A stretch of 64,000 bases of DNA from positions 53,587,291 to 53,651,290 of the forward strand of contig BTPG01000004.1 of assembly GCA_036245525.1 (NCBI GenBank), given 5' to 3'. Every line of letters starts with the position of its first letter. Position 1 is the stretch's first letter. The translations under genes were made by a program, and so were the position numbers. Below, one piece after another: positions 50,431 to 61,079 of this stretch. This DNA is from Semisulcospira habei. Its lineage: Eukaryota; Mollusca; Gastropoda; Semisulcospiridae. The notes beneath the pieces are model-generated. The model was given only the letters and a program-made list of their open reading frames with translations. It did no database searches and was not told the origin of the DNA.

Positions 50431-51690
50431 CAGCCGGAGATTAATCAATCGGCCAAGGTATTCTGGTCTATCTGACTCCGGAACCAGAAAACAGTCTTTT
50501 GAGAAGGTCTGAAAGAGAACTGACGGAGATCTGCCCTATAATACAATGGCGATCTTGCTTTCCACAAACATACGGACTTGCATGGCAGAGATAAGGTTTG
50601 TACCTTAGTTACACGTTGATCAGGCTGATAAGGGCATCTCAAGGCGGGATGGAGATAGGAAACCAGGGTGAACTGAAGCAGACCAATACAAACCTTCAGA
50701 AATCGCCAACTAACTTCATCCACGAGACTAAATTCTAGAATCTAACAAATGCATGACATGCCTGTGAAGGCAAAAGACAAGAATAGTCTATTTTATTGAC
50801 AAACACGATTTCCTTGTATGCATTTCAATGAAAATCTTGTTTCTCACAAACTTGAATTTACTGTCTTGTACAATGGAAGTCTTGCTTTTACAATGAAAAT
50901 ATTGCTTTTAAAATGGAAACATTGCTTTTACAATGAAAATCTTGCTGTGTCTTCAGGGACAGATTTGAACACCGAGTGAGAAGACCTGAAGGAGAGTCAA
51001 GACCAGGGTGAACTGACGGAGAACTGATTCCTGTAAAGTGAGAACAAGGTGAAGCTCCAGACGGAGAGGCGATGCCGGGCTGAAAGTGCTAAAACTTTAG
51101 ATACGGTTGACGGGAATGTGAAGCGACAACATAATGAACCGACAGAGAAGTCCATGAGACCAGACTGAACACAAGAGGCGATCAAACAAGGGTCTTTCGA
51201 TAGAAAAAAAAAATTACATCAAGGTGAACTGACAAAGATTGCCAGCGAGGACAAGGTCGCGGGCCACCAGCGGCCTGGCGTCTGCCCGAGGACCTTGTGT
51301 TCATCGGGGTCAGACCAAGGTAAACTGACGACGAATCGAGAGTTACAAACGCGGGGACGTTGCAAGCCGCGTGAAGACTTGTACATTATGCTGCCGGTAA
51401 CGAGATCCTGTCAACACTCGGCAATGATCTGTGATTCTGGACCTCACCACCTAGAGACGTCAGGTCTAAGACCACAGACCAGGACGTATTTAGCACGACC
51501 TAGCCCAAAACCGCGATTTGCAGGTGTTTGCGTGCGGGTGACAGTTTGGACACCCGGGTGTTGTATTTTCCACCAGTTAGAGTCCCGGGTGATGGGACCA
51601 GATAACATCGCGACCTCGGCGGAGATCAGCTAGCGACCTCCCGTTAAAAAACTTCCATACTTGCGGCTTTGTGCTGAATTGCAAGCGTAA
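50431..51690. other. Irregularly repeated GGTGAACTGACGGAGA region
   Basis: Variants of AAGGTGAACTGACGGAGA occur near 50515, 50667, 51005, 51050, 51225 and 51312 without a fixed period. A shorter repeat of CTTGCTTTTACAATGAAAAT lies at 50877-50945. No gene was recognised. Confidence 0.5.
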
Positions 51691-52480
51691 CCATCTGCAT
51701 GTAGCATAGATCCTCATGAATTAGACTCCGCAGCCTTCGGGGGTAATGTACATCTATTTACTTTTTCTGGCATCTTTTGCGGTAAACGCCATAGGTCTAC
51801 TGGCCTGTTGTTGGCTGTATGTTCTCTTAATTTTATTTCACAAATACATATACCGAGAAATATATATATATAATATATATATATTGAAATAAAGGCTGTT
51901 TAACCACTTCCCTGCCAACGGACGTATCTTTTTGTTTCGGAAATCTGTGTTCACTGAACGACCAAAAGCTACACGAGTCCAAATAAGTACAAAGAACGTG
52001 GACACGAATTGGTCTCAAGCACAGATCCTTATGAGTCCCCCCACCCGGGTCTGCCCTAGGGACTTCGGTGGGGTTAACTACTTTTTAGTTCCCAGGGTCG
52101 CCCTGGTCAGCCCCACAGGGGTGGGTTTTTCCCTCTATTCTGGGGCATGTGTTTCTGTCTACCCTTCGTCCAGTCACCTGTATTTTCCCTTTTTAAACTC
52201 TCCCTACTGTCTGCGCTGCCTGTAGCTCTTGATATTGGATGTGTGTTGCTAAATGGTCTTAGGTTTATTTTATTAGATCGGCTGGCGACATACATTCAAT
52301 ATTCTGTTTAGTTTTCTTTTTTCACAAGCAGTGCAGGTACGTCCTGAGAAAGTTTTGTTGCTGTCGGGACGTACAACCAACCAACCTCATGAGTCGCCGC
52401 AGTCTCGGGGGCTCATCATAATAGATGCCTCTTGCAGTTAGATCGCGTTCATTTTTTTCTCTTTTGTGAAGGGGTTAAAT
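51690..52480. other. Decayed hairpin/TTAA remnants
   Basis: Degraded GCAAGAGG arms at about 51697-51760, 52015-52050 and 52385-52437, with TTAACCACTTCCCTGCC at 51900 and GTGAAGGGGTTAA ending at 52479. The rest is unassigned; (AT)n near 51860-51890. Confidence 0.55.
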
Positions 52481-52618
52481 CGTGTATGCCTTAGTTTACT
52501 GCTATCCCTTTAACCCCTTTGCAGTCAGCGATCATGACTTGCGCGTCTGAAACGACTACACACTGACCCGTGGACCGACATTCGCGTGAACAACACAAGT
52601 AAGGCATAGATATCTTAA

Positions 52619-52690
52619 AACTAACAACAGACATAAATCCTCATGAGCCCCAGCGACTGCGGGGGCTCATGAGGATTTATGTCTCTTGTT
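52619..52690. repeat. Founder-like palindrome at the edge of the satellite
   Basis: CTAACAACAGACATAAATCC through CCCCAGCGACTGCGGGGG to GGATTTATGTCTCTTGTTAG: both arms present. The right arm is the unit amplified next to it. Confidence 0.88.
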
Positions 52691-54628
52691 AGTCCTACTG
52701 GGGCTCATGAGGGGTTTATGTCTCTTGTTAGTCCTACGGGGGCTCATGAGGGGTTTATGTCTCTTGTTAGTCCTACGGGGGCTCATGAGGCGTTTATGTC
52801 TCTTGTTAGTCCTACGGGGGCTCATGAGGGGTTTATGTCTCTTGTTAGTCCTACGGGGGCTCATGAGGCGTTTATGTCTCTTGTTAGTCCTACGGGGGCT
52901 CATGAGGATTTATGTCTCTTGTTAGTCCTACGGGGGCTCATGAGGGGTTTATGTCTCTTGTTAGTCCTACGGGGGCTCATGAGGATTTATGTCTCTTGTT
53001 AGTCCTACGGGGGCTCATGAGGGGTTTATGTCTCTTGTTAGTCCTACGGGGGCTCATGAGGGATTTATGTCTCTTGTTAGTCCTACGGGGGTTCATGAGG
53101 CGTTTATGTCTCTTGTTAGTCCTACGGGGGTTCATGAGGCGTTTATGTCTCTTGTTAGTCCTACGGGGGCTCATGAGGGGTTTATGTTTCTTGTTAGTCC
53201 TACGGGGGTTCATGAGGCGTTTATGTCTCTTGTTAGTCCTACGGGGGCTCATGAGGGGTTTATGTCTCTTGTTAGTCCTACTGGGGCTCATGAGGCGTTT
53301 ATGTCTCTTGTTAGTCCTACGGGGGCTCATGAGGGGTTTATGTTTCTTGTTAGTCCTACGGGGGTTCATGAGGCGTTTATGTCTCTTGTTAGTCCTACGG
53401 GGGCTCATGAGGGGTTTATGTCTCTTGTTAGTCCTACTGGGGCTCATGAGGCGTTTATGTCTCTTGTTAGTCCTACGGGGGCTCATGAGGGGTTTATGTC
53501 TCTTGTTAGTCCTACTGGGGCTCATGAGGGTTTATGTCTCTTGTTAGTCCTACGGGGGCTCATGAGGGATTTATGTCTCTTGTTAGTCCTACGGGGGCTC
53601 ATGAGGATTTATGTCTCTTGTTAGTCCTACGGGGGCTCATGAGGCGTTTATGTCTCTTGTTAGTCCTACGGGGGCTCATGAGGATTTATGTCTCTTGTTA
53701 GTCCTACGGGGGCTCATGAGGGTTTATGTCTCTTGTTAGTCCTACGGGGGCTCATGAGGGGTTTATGTCTCTTGTTAGTCCTACGGGGGTTCATGAGGGG
53801 TTTATGTCTCTTGTTAGTCCTACGGGGGCTCATGAGGATTTATGTCTCTTGTTAGTCCTACGGGGGCTCATGAGGATTTATGTCTCTTGTTAGTCCTACG
53901 GGGGCTCATGAGGGGTTTATGTCTCTTGTTAGTCCTACGGGGGCTCATGAGGATTTATGTCTCTTGTTAGTCCTACGGGGGCTCATGAGGATTTATGTCT
54001 CTTGTTAGTCCTACGGGGGCTCATGAGGGGTTTATGTCTCTTGTTAGTCCTACGGGGGCTCATGAGGCGTTTATGTCTCTTGTTAGTCCTACGGGGGCTC
54101 ATGAGGCGTTTATGTCTCTTGTTAGTCCTACGGGGGCTCATGAGGGGTTTATGTCTCTTGTTAGTCCTACGGGGGCTCATGAGGGGTTTATGTCTCTTGT
54201 TAGTCCTACGGGGGCTCATGAGGCGTTTATGTCTCTTGTTAGTCCTACGGGGGCTCATGAGGCGTTTATGTCTCTTGTTAGTCCTACGGGGGCTCATGAG
54301 GGGTTTATGTCTCTTGTTAGTCCTACGGGGGCTCATGAGGGGTTTATGTCTCTTGTTAGTCCTACGGGGGCTCATGAGGCGTTTATGTCTCTTGTTAGTC
54401 CTACGGGGGCTCATGAGGGGTTTATGTCTCTTGTTAGTCCTACGGGGGCTCATGAGGGGTTTATGTCTCTTGTTAGTCCTACGGGGGCTCATGAGGCGTT
54501 TATGTCTCTTGTTAGTCCTACGGGGGCTCATGAGGCGTTTATGTCTCTTGTTAGTCCTACGGGGGCTCATGAGGGGTTTATGTCTCTTGTTAGTCCTACG
54601 GGGGCTCATGAGGGTTTATGTCTCTTGC
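52668..54628 (+). repeat. 38/39-bp satellite, about 50 copies
   Basis: Unit ATGTCTCTTGTTAGTCCTAC then GGGGGCTCATGAGG and GGTTT, CGTTT, GATTT or ATTT. Most units are 39 bp, some 38. Each contains GGGGCTCATGAGG-TTATGTCTCTTG, the right arm of the hairpin at 52619. Stretches show a four-unit (156-bp) higher-order pattern. The last unit ends CTCTTGCAG like a normal hairpin. Confidence 0.96.
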
Positions 54629-54631
54629 AGC

Positions 54632-55368
54632 TCGGTAGACTAGCAGTTTAGAGGTTATTTTTTAGTCTCTGCTTTCACACACTAAAATGTCTGCCATGCC
54701 TGAGTGTTGCAACCCGCTAATTGACCGTCTTAATCCAGAAGGGTTGTGTACTTAGGTGTTGATGAGGTTCTATGTCCCTTGTGGGGCAAGTGAGCATTTA
54801 CGTCACTTCAGTGGCCCTCCGCTGATTTACATCTGTGTTCCTGGCAGCATAGGGATTTAGTTGTACGAAGCCACTGATAGATAATACTACAGTCATAAGC
54901 CGCCCTGAGAATCGAAAAGATTTGAACCTACGTTCAAACCTCCTAGCGCCCGCTTGTGTATAATGTTGGGTTACAACAGCAGCAACTTTGGACGAAATCT
55001 GCACGGACATGTTAAACCACGCTGGCTGAAAGTTGCCGATTCAGTTACGGACTACTTAGTGCAGATCGGCACTGACTCTGTGAGATCACTATCTCTTGCA
55101 TCAATATCAAAATCATATCCGTCATTTAAGTCTTTCTCAGGCGGTTTTTCTATCGATCAAATCTCTTTTCTGAGACGTTTCTTGAAAAGCCGGCCTGCGC
55201 TATCTGTGCAATCTAAAACCCCGCGTAAGCCTGCAGCGATACGACGTCATTTTGTCCACTTTACCGAGTATTGACGCGTCTTGCACAAGAATAGCTATAT
55301 TCACACTAATGAGCCTATTAAATAACCACAAACTAAGTTCATTTTCCTTCGTCGAACCAAATTCATCT
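54632..55368. other. Unassigned intergenic sequence
   Basis: A 106-codon frame at 54954-55274 has no recognised domain. No repeat was identified. Confidence 0.35.
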
Positions 55369-55434
55369 GCAAGAGGCATAGACGCTCATGAGCCCCCGCA
55401 TATGCGGGGGCTCATGAGCATCTATGCCTCTTGC
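55369..55434. repeat. Perfect 66-bp hairpin repeat
   Basis: GCAAGAGGCATAGACGCTCA and its exact complement; centre CCGCATATGCGG is self-complementary, so the dyad has no loop mismatch. Confidence 0.93.
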
Positions 55435-55832
55435 GGGATCAATTTATGCTTGCCTTCCCCGGATGAAGGCATCTCCGTGTCTAAATGCTTATGGTCAGGA
55501 TTGTTTGTGTCCACTCGCTAATTGACTTGGTTAAGCCGTCAACTGTTGTCCACTCGGATCCCACGCTGATCAGTTACAAGCAGCTTATCCCCCCCCCCCC
55601 CCACGGGCCCTATCCCAACCGCAGCCTGCCCCCTCAGGCTTTCATTTTCCTTGTGCAGCGGGCACGTCAACACAGCTCATTTTCTTGGCCGTAGCACACT
55701 AAGGGGATACCAGGAACAAAGCCCAGGAGATCAGACGAAGCTTATCGGGTTATTGACAAGCAAACGAACAGCCGTCATCAGCTACACCAAACGTACTGCA
55801 CAGTATCCACGAGGCCAATACAGTTATGTTAA

Positions 55833-55939
55833 TTAACTCTCTTGACGTCTATTGTACCGACGATACCGCTCGGCGGAATAGACGCGTCATTACGCGTCAT
55901 TTCCGCCTAAAGTATCGTCAATGGAAGTCAAGGAGTTAA
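55833..55939. mobile_element. TTAA palindromic unit (GACGATACCGC family)
   Basis: Ends TTAACTCTCTTGACGTC and GGAAGTCAAGGAGTTAA. Core GACGATACCGCTCGGCGGAA pairs with TTTCCGCCTAAAGTATCGTC. 107 bp. Confidence 0.82.
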
Positions 55940-56024
55940 TGACACCAGTATATCCCTTGCCGCGCACAAATATTGTTCTTACAATAGACACACGAATGTC
56001 GTGTATATTCTAACAATCATGTGT

Positions 56025-56094
<70 letters not shown>
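56025..56094. repeat. (GT)n microsatellite
   Basis: About 35 GT units. Confidence 0.97.
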
Positions 56095-56099
<5 letters not shown>

Positions 56100-56224
56100 G
56101 ACGCGTGAGTGCGTTTGTGCGCGGCTTATGCGCGTGTTTGTGTTTAGTGGACTATCTATTTTGTATTACTGTGCTTTGATGTCTCTTTTTTTATGTATAT
56201 TTTGTACTTAGTTAGTCGTAGTTG

Positions 56225-56315
56225 TAGCAACGGCAGGTACGAAAAATGATATAGTCACTGACTCTGTTAATATCTTCACCGTTGTAAAATAAAGATTCAT
56301 TTATTCATTAATTCA
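56225..56315 (+). mobile_element. Non-LTR 3' tail with ATTCATT repeats
   Basis: AGCAACGGCAGGTACGAAAA then CACCGTTGTAAAATAAAGAT and ATTCATT repeats. Same family as 241-345. Confidence 0.7.
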
Positions 56316-56332
56316 TTGATTCATTACAGTGT

Positions 56333-56755
56333 TTAATCTATAAAGCCCTGACAAGCTGCGACAGGCTGTGGATCGACCATGATAGTTCAATGGTGGTGTC
56401 AGAATAGCTTGGCGCCTGTAGGCGCCAAGCTATTCTGACACCACCATTGAACTATCATGGTCGATCTATCTCCAGAACTGTGACACAGGCCTAAAGGATA
56501 TCTAAAAGATATTCCCCCCAAAAAAAACAACAACCCCCCAAAAAAACAACAACAAACAAACCCACAACAAACACCCCCCAAAAAACAAACAAACAAACAA
56601 ACAAACTAAACAACCAACAGAAAAAACCCCACACACACAACAAAACAAAACTAAAAACAACAACAAACAAACAAACAAAATCAACAACAACAAAAAACAA
56701 CAACCAAACAACAACCAAAAACCTGATAATTTCAACCTTAGGGCACAACGAGCTG
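56333..56755. mobile_element. TTAA palindromic MITE interrupted by an (AAC)-rich tract
   Basis: Left TTAATCTATAAAGCCCTGAC, then a dyad of about 110 bp around GGCGCCTGTAGGCGCC. The right part is separated by 56510-56720, an A/C-rich simple repeat, before TTAGGGCACAACGAG. Confidence 0.7.
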
Positions 56756-57094
56756 ATGATGCTGATAAGTGTTGCGTACATTGACAAAGAAAAGAAGTCT
56801 GCATTTCAAAGCAGTAAGTCGATGACATTTGAATGTAACCTAGTAACTAACATTCTAATCAAAAGAATTATGTCGTCCGAGGCTTTCGTCAGACGACTGT
56901 TATGAACATTTCCTGTTGAGCTATAGGTTCGAGATTTTTTTCGTCAGAAAATGAAGACAAATCAAAAGAGGCACCGCATATCAAGACACGGCGTCATTTA
57001 TGAGATAAATGCAAACACCATCGAAGTAAAAATAAAATATAGACCGTATGTCCTCTTACTAAACGAATCTCGCTTTCACGCGGAGGGCCCAATC

Positions 57095-57215
57095 AATGAA
57101 TCAATGAAACTTTATTTTACAACGGTTAAGGCATTGACAACGTCATTGACACAGCCATTTTACAAACCTGCCGTTGCTAATAACTACAAGACTATCTACA
57201 CATTCTCATACATAT
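57095..57215 (-). mobile_element. Non-LTR 3' tail, minus strand
   Basis: CTTTATTTTACAACGGT and CTGCCGTTGCTAATAAC are the complement of the 241-345 tail family. Confidence 0.7.
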
Positions 57216-57219
57216 AAGT

Positions 57220-57744
57220 AAAACATAATACTTGCAAACAATTGACAACACTGTTCACATAGGCAGTAGTTCAAATGATAAATGCAAAGATAACAGGCTT
57301 AATTGCGAATAAATTGGACCCAGCATAGAAAGAGACATATAATACATGTAGTTAAGGCAGGGAAAGGAAGGGAGTACTGTTTCGGTCTTGAGAGAAACCA
57401 AGAACAAAACGAAGCAGGCATTTCGAGAGGAGTTCTGGGCCCCGAGTGATAGCCCACCAATTGCCTCAATTCAGCTTCTTCCAAGACAGCCGCGGCAAGG
57501 TCCAGCGTGATACCGCCGTGAAACAGGTCATGCTTCGTGTGGGCGGCGAACAGGGGAGGTGACCACTCGGCCAAAGTCCACAACTCTACACCTTCGCCGT
57601 GTAAATTAGAAGCCGTACAAATCCCAGAACCGCGCAGTAATCAAGATAGCGATCTGCTGCCGTCACCAGAGAGCCTTCAGTGACCGCCATGTGCCCTTGT
57701 CAATCACCACCTTCCCCATTCACTAGTAGCATTCCGCAATCTAT
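57220..57744. other. Unassigned intergenic sequence
   Basis: A 94-codon minus-strand frame (57299-57583) has no recognised domain. Nothing else was identified. Confidence 0.35.
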
Positions 57745-57815
57745 CAAGAGGCATATATCTTCATGGGCCTCCGCAAGCCGTGGTTTGCGGAGGCTCATGA
57801 GGATCTATGCTCATT
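57745..57815. repeat. GCAAGAGG-family hairpin
   Basis: CAAGAGGCATATATCTTCAT to ATGAGGATCTATGCTCATTG; centre CCTCCGCAAGCCG-TTTGCGGAGG. Confidence 0.82.
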
Positions 57816-57889
57816 GTTAATTTCATTTCATTCGAAATCCATATCACTGAAGTGTGCAAAGTGCAAAGAAAATCATAAGGAAGAAAGAA

Positions 57890-58015
57890 ACACGTTTAGA
57901 AAAGACAATTACAAAAAATTTATAAAATTGTCGGATTAAAATACTTTTTAAACATAGACACACAAATAAGTACACAGTGCTCTGTTTATCTTTCCTTTGG
58001 TGAGATGCCATTTTA
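57890..58015 (+). repeat. Interspersed repeat shared with 26312-26425
   Basis: AAAGACAATTACAAAAAATT through CTTTGGTGAGATGCCA, diverged. Confidence 0.5.
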
Positions 58016-58256
58016 TAAATCTGAAACAAAAATAATAAATCGTGTAGTGATTCTCATTCACATTCGGTTTTTGGGTTTGTTTTGTTTGTCTTTGTTTATT
58101 TGTTTGTGTGCTGTTGTTTATTTGTCTAAGGTGTTAAGGCCGACAATGTTGTTTCACGTGGGTGATGAAAAGATTTGGGCGTGCTTGTCCTTGCTCCGCT
58201 TTGCAATGTGCCGAGATATGAGACTCACGTCCAACGTCATACAGACCACACCTATA

Positions 58257-58258
<2 letters not shown>

Positions 58259-58290
<32 letters not shown>
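58259..58290. repeat. Poly-A run, 30 bp
   Basis: An uninterrupted A run followed by GAGGCATGAGG. Confidence 0.9.
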
Positions 58291-58293
<3 letters not shown>

Positions 58294-58505
58294 CATGAGG
58301 GTGATATGACGTGAGGCACAGACTCGTTACGGCGGGCGGCGGCCTCGTCGTGGTTCGTTGAAAGCGTCTTATCTTATCGGCAAACGGAATTGAGCAGGCT
58401 GCTACAAGCGCTTTGGCCTGTAAATGAATTGGGTGTTTCCCGCACAACTTTGCCTCATGGTACACTGAACTGCCGCTAACCCCCTCTTAGTAAACAGTAC
58501 AACTA

Positions 58506-58782
58506 CAAATGGGCGGCCTACTAGGTGGAGCAAAACCAGTCGTATCAGTGCAAACGGGCGGCCTACTAGGTGGAGCAAAACCACTCGTATCAGTGCAAAC
58601 GGGCGGCCTACTAGGTGGAGCAAAACCACTCTATCAGTGCAAACGGGCGGCCTACTAGGTGGAGCAAAACCACTCGTATCAGTGCAAACGGGCGGCCTAC
58701 TAGGTGAAGCAAAACCACTCGTATCAGTGCAAACGGGCGGCCTACTAGGTAGAGCAAAACCACTCGTATCAGTGCAAACGGC
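58506..58782 (+). repeat. 45-bp tandem repeat, about six copies
   Basis: Unit CAAACGGGCGGCCTACTAGG, TGGAGCAAAACCACTCGTAT, CAGTG. One copy lacks two bases (43 bp). The 15-codon repeats on the minus strand are a by-product. Confidence 0.94.
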
Positions 58783-58881
58783 GGCAAACCCAGTAAGCAG
58801 AGGTCCTAGGGCCCACGACAACCGCAGTACGCGGGCCCATTGCGGCCATCGTGGGCTCATCAAGGACGCCAGTTTGCTACG

Positions 58882-58941
58882 GGGGAATATCCCTATGAGC
58901 CCCTTCAGCCTGTAGGGACTGATGAGGATCTATGTCTCTTG
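58882..58941. repeat. GCAAGAGG-family hairpin, left arm decayed
   Basis: CCTATGAGCCCCTTCAGCCT then GATGAGGATCTATGTCTCTTGC. Confidence 0.75.
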
Positions 58942-59187
58942 CGTGTGGGTGGTGATCGCGGTTTAATCGCCCGCCAAACGGATTCCGGTGGACAAAGCGT
59001 GTCACGTGACAGGCTGTACTGAAAGTGTGTCACGCAGACCCAGATACCATCGGCAAGACCAGCGATACCATCTCGATCGCTCACAGGCTCCCGGCATTCC
59101 TGAGACAGTCGTAACCGGAAGTTACGTCATCGCTAATCCCCACGGAAAATACAAAATTAACCGGAGCCCCAACAAGAAATTAAATCT

Positions 59188-59253
59188 GCAAGAGGCATAG
59201 ATTCTCATGAGTTCCTGCGGCCGCAGGGGCTCATGCGAATCTAAGCCTCTTGC
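59188..59253. repeat. 66-bp hairpin repeat (GCAAGAGG family)
   Basis: GCAAGAGGCATAGATTCTCA to CGAATCTAAGCCTCTTGC, centre CCTGCGGCCGCAGG. Confidence 0.9.
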
Positions 59254-59571
59254 TTCAAAGACCAAATGGACCTCATTAAGTTTGTATCACAGCCGCTTTT
59301 CGGGCGGAGGAAGTGACTGGAACTTAGACATGTGACCAGAAATGACCAATCGGTGACAAACCGAATTGGTAGTGAAACCGGATTAAGTTTACTTAGCATC
59401 GCCTACACGTCAGATTCTTTCCCAGACTTACAGAGGAGTTGGCAATATGGCGACAATCGGCACAGGTGTAACAGGGGGATTTCCAGAATCCCTCAAATTG
59501 AAAAATGTCCCACACAGTTTCGTTCACATAGAAAAATTGATTCGCAAATTGAGCATTCGAGGGAGAAGACG

Positions 59572-59595
59572 GGGGGGGGGGGGGGGGGGGGGGGG
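59572..59595. repeat. Poly-G run
   Basis: A run of about 24 G followed by further G-rich sequence to 59665. Confidence 0.9.
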
Positions 59596-59719
59596 AATGG
59601 GGTTGGGGTGTGGGTGTGGGTGGAGTTTGGGTGGCCGGATGGCAGGGGGTGGGAGGGGCGGGGAGATGTGCCTGCACTCATAGTTTGGTTATAAACACTG
59701 CAAGACAGAATATTCTTTA

Positions 59720-59970
59720 GATGATGATGATGATGATGATGCTAATACATAATAATAATGATGATGATAATAATAATAATAATAATATAATAATAATAAT
59801 AATATAATAATAATAATAATAATAACTCTAAGAATATTACTATAATAATAGTAACATAATAATAATAATCAATTAATCACTCAATAAATCTACCAGCCAA
59901 CCAACCCACCGACCCATCCATCGATCGATCGATCGACCAATCCATCCATCCATCCATCAATCAATCAATT
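59720..59970. repeat. (GAT)n, (AAT)n and (ATCC)n microsatellites
   Basis: GATGAT repeats at 59720-59740, AAT repeats at 59750-59870, then ATCGATC and ATCCATCC repeats to 59970. Confidence 0.92.
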
Positions 59971-60184
59971 TTAGCATAAAATACGTTTATAAAATGCTTA
60001 TCTTAAAAAATAAACGAGTCCATGTTTTATCCTGTCGAAGAAGCAATGAAGGGAGCATTGAAAAAGTTCTCGTTATCACGACGATCAACATGTGACACAA
60101 TGGAGGCATGCCGTCTGACCTCGAGGCATAACTGTAGCAGACGATGTGAGCAACCCGCCTACATGTATTGGGGAATTTCAACTC

Positions 60185-60270
60185 CTAAGTGACTGGCCGC
60201 CCGCTGACGATACCGCTCGCACACGCGTCTTTTCCGCCAAGCGGTATCGTCAGCGCCAGTCAGGGGGTTA
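60185..60270. mobile_element. TTAA palindromic unit (GACGATACCGC family)
   Basis: Core CTGACGATACCGCTCG to AAGCGGTATCGTCAG, right end CAGTCAGGGGGTTAA. Same core as 55833-55939; the left TTAA is degraded. Confidence 0.75.
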
Positions 60271-60434
60271 AATTCAATCACATCTGACGCACAATGCAGC
60301 GGGAAATGGATAGACCATTACAGTTTACGGGTAGCACCAGATTAACTTGGCGCTATGAGGCCCAGAGTTCATCTGGCACTACTTTTACGTCAGGGGTCAT
60401 TCATCTCTAGCAAGATTTGCGCGATTCGTTAAAG
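60267..60434. mobile_element. TTAA palindromic MITE, decayed
   Basis: Shares its left TTAA with the previous unit. ACGGGTAGCACCAGATTAAC and TCATCTGGCACTACTTTTAC are the two arms; right TTAA near 60429. Confidence 0.65.
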
Positions 60435-61000
60435 GACCCGCCCCCCCCCCCCCCTTTCCCAGCTACACACACACACCAGCCCCAACCGCATGAAAACAAC
60501 AAAGCTGTAACCTCTGCCCCCAGTCTCTCCTTCACCGGACAACAATACTAATCACTTCGTTTTTGGTGCAATATTCCTGCGAAAGCTGTACAAGCCCAGC
60601 AAGAGACAACATGACTTTCCAAATAATAAGGACAAAAAACACAGGTAGAGTTAGCTGAGGCGATCCAATTCAAAGAGGGCAACAACAAAAAAGCACAAAG
60701 TAGCTAAACGCCGAGCGATCCGATTCAAAGTCCGACGAGGCGAAAAAACAAGAAAAAAAAAAAAAAAAAAAAAAAGCCAGCGGAGCGGCAAAACACAAGG
60801 CAAAGCTGTCGTTTAACAAGTCAACACGCCAAGTATTGCAGGAGCGAACATCGCCCAGCCGTATGATGACACAGGTGGGCATGTTGCTGCATGGACAAAG
60901 ACGGGAACCTCAGTCGGACACGGAGGGACAAGCAGAGGATGGGTGGGGGGTGGGTGGGTGGGGTGGGGGGGGGGGGGTAAATGTTTGCATACAACGATAT
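60435..61000. other. Unassigned intergenic sequence
   Basis: Poly-C at 60440-60455, poly-A at 60752-60775 and a G-rich run at 60940-60975. CGATCC(A/G)ATTCAAAG occurs twice (60661 and 60717). No gene was recognised. Confidence 0.4.
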
Positions 61001-61008
61001 GTGTGCTG

Positions 61009-61059
61009 GTCTGTGATTTTGGACTTTACGGCCGGAAGGTCTAAAATCACAGACCAGCA
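61009..61059. repeat. GTGCTGGTCTGTGATTTTGG palindrome
   Basis: GTGCTGGTCTGTGATTTTGG pairs with CTAAAATCACAGACCAGCAC around TTTACGGCCGGAAGG. Related single arms are at 22165-22210, 38030-38050 and 63322-63345. Confidence 0.85.
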
Positions 61060-61079
61060 CAAGATGGTCAAGATTTAGT

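Noticed and set aside
52679..54651. Long open frames of 100-228 codons on both strands with 13-residue repeats (MSLVSPTGAHEGF type)
   Set aside because: They follow from the 39-bp satellite period (13 codons). The 38-bp units shift the frame, several frames are open at once, and there is no conserved start, stop or splice context.
54954..55274. 106-codon frame as a host gene
   Set aside because: No domain, homologue or splice context was recognised; length is within chance expectation for this GC content.
58402..58863. Minus-strand 153-codon frame with CTDTSGFA repeats
   Set aside because: Direct translation of the 45-bp tandem repeat; a 43-bp unit disrupts the phase, and no domain is present.
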